A stretch of DNA of 31,316 nt, taken from the NCBI GenBank assembly GCA_035541995.1, contig DATKMG010000015.1, positions 1-31,316 on the forward strand, in the 5' to 3' direction. Below the pieces are notes generated by a model that was not told the origin of the DNA, did not search any database, and saw only the letters and a program-made list of their open reading frames with translations. This DNA comes from DATKMG01 sp035541995. Its GTDB lineage: Bacteria > Acidobacteriota > Terriglobia > Versatilivoradales > Versatilivoraceae. A program made the position numbers and the translations under genes. Shown in pieces: positions 30,534 through 31,316 of this stretch (positions are counted from its first letter, which is position 1; every line of letters begins with the position of its first letter).

Positions 30534-31316
30534 GCAATCCTCGCAACGACAATGAGTCCCAGACCAAGAATAAAAAATAGGAACATCAAGGTCAGCAGTC
30601 GGCTGGTCCCAGCCGGGGCAGTCTTGAACTCCTTCCATATAAAAACACCCCAGAACGCAGCGATCATCGTGGCCCCCTGCCCCAAGCCGTATGAGATAGC
30701 GAAACCTGCGGCACTTGAAGCCAGAATGCTAAGGGACATCCCGATGCTCCAGATCACACCACCCAGGATGCCAATCAAGTGCAAACGCGCATTCCCTTTA
30801 GTGAAGTAGTCGCCAAACGGAACAGGATCACCGACTATCGGGCGTGCCATGATCAGGCTATTCCAGACAAAGTTCGACAAAAACAATCCTGCCGAAAAGA
30901 GAACCAGAGCCGTGTAAGGGCTGAGCTTCCCAGTCTCCAGGCTGCCATCTTGAGCCATGATCCCCATGGAAGCTGCCACAAACCGGTAAAAGTACCCCAT
31001 GAGCAAGCCGGCGATAATGGAAATCGCTATCCCTTTGCCAGTTGTCCTCGACCCTTGGGTAGGGAGTCGATTGTACGCTATAGCCGACATCAGGATTGCC
31101 AGGACCACGCCGGAAACTCCGGCAAACAACAAAACAGGATTTCCGATGGGCATGGCAATGTAGTTGGTCACTACTCCAATGACCAACGCCAGGCCCACGC
31201 CGATGGGAAAGGCCACCGACATTCCCGCTATATCAATGGCTGCGACCAGAAGGATATTGGAAAGATTGAATATCACTCCGCCAAGGAAAGCTGACCCCAA
31301 AGCCGAACCCCTCGCC
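30530..31316 (-). CDS. GRP-family sugar permease (RbsU/GlcU-like), 5' end beyond window
   Basis: About 261 residues are visible and the frame remains open at the right edge. The protein is very hydrophobic, with about eight membrane helices. It contains GGVIFNLSNILLVAAIDIAG, MSVAFPIGVGLALVIGV and GYFYRFVAASM, characteristic of the glucose/ribose porter (GRP) group of the drug/metabolite transporter superfamily. Such permeases import sugars with ions. Its stop overlaps the ribokinase start by four bases, so the two are translated together, and the sugar is probably ribose or a related pentose. A TTG at 31300 could in principle start the frame, but the homology-like sequence continues to the edge (ARGSALGSAFLGG). 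Confidence 0.87.
   Translation of the reverse strand, partial: ARGSALGSAFLGGVIFNLSNILLVAAIDIAGMSVAFPIGVGLALVIGVVTNYIAMPIGNPVLLFAGVSGVVLAILMSAIAYNRLPTQGSRTTGKGIAISIIAGLLMGYFYRFVAASMGIMAQDGSLETGKLSPYTALVLFSAGLFLSNFVWNSLIMARPIVGDPVPFGDYFTKGNARLHLIGILGGVIWSIGMSLSILASSAAGFAISYGLGQGATMIAAFWGVFIWKEFKTAPAGTSRLLTLMFLFFILGLGLIVVARIA

Noticed and set aside
30530..31300. TTG at 31300 as the true start of the GRP permease
   Set aside because: The coding pattern continues in frame to the window edge and no ribosome site precedes the TTG, so the gene is treated as 5' truncated by the window.

Overview
The window reads as a chromosomal contig of an uncultured Acidobacteriota-like bacterium. The inference rests on protein types common in that phylum (a DUF6599 secreted protein, LolA-like 'outer membrane lipoprotein sorting' proteins, Tat-exported aldo/keto reductase and DUF362 proteins, a heparinase II/III protein, and tails of M48-peptidase-like and anti-sigma-like proteins) together with ordinary housekeeping genes (ruvB, folK, lepB, uvrA, apt, tRNA-Lys). 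No marker gene fixes the taxonomy, so this stays an inference.

Layout. 1-4075: a secreted amidohydrolase (cut by the left edge) diverges from a plus-strand run of a secreted metallo-beta-lactamase-fold hydrolase, a uroporphyrinogen-decarboxylase/methyltransferase-family protein and a LolA-like secreted protein. 4131-9127 is an accessory patch beginning at tRNA-Lys(CUU). It holds an internally deleted IS6-type insertion sequence with both inverted repeats, an apparently intact AbiEi/AbiEii-type (type IV) toxin-antitoxin pair behind a perfect palindromic operator, then a graveyard of fragments: an hsdR remnant spread over three frames, an M48-like tail, a DUF6062-like cysteine protein, an anti-sigma-like beta-sandwich tail and a Tat signal that stops after 51 codons. 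9103-14340: a hydrogenase-maturation-type protease without a hydrogenase, an unknown secreted protein, and a divergent set made of a coupled ferredoxin-type aldo/keto reductase plus DUF6599 protein facing a Tat-exported DUF362 protein.

14394-25505 is mostly housekeeping: ruvB, a structured repeat patch, folK, lepB, a heparinase II/III-like secreted protein, uvrA (minus strand), a TPR lipoprotein-like secreted protein and a REC-PAS-HD-GYP response regulator. 25521-31316 lies entirely on the minus strand: apt, a pair of FtsX/MacB-type permeases with no ATPase gene in view, an unrecognised 176-residue protein, and a coupled sugar permease (GRP family) plus ribokinase, which together would import and phosphorylate ribose or a related sugar.

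The two most noteworthy items are (i) a roughly 160-bp element with two REP-like hairpins, each headed by GTAG and arranged tail to tail, present twice in inverted orientation (about 815-994 and 15411-15585), one copy abutting or supplying the ruvB stop codon, and (ii) the compact toxin-antitoxin locus inside a decayed defence patch beside tRNA-Lys, with a palindromic operator sitting on its putative promoter.
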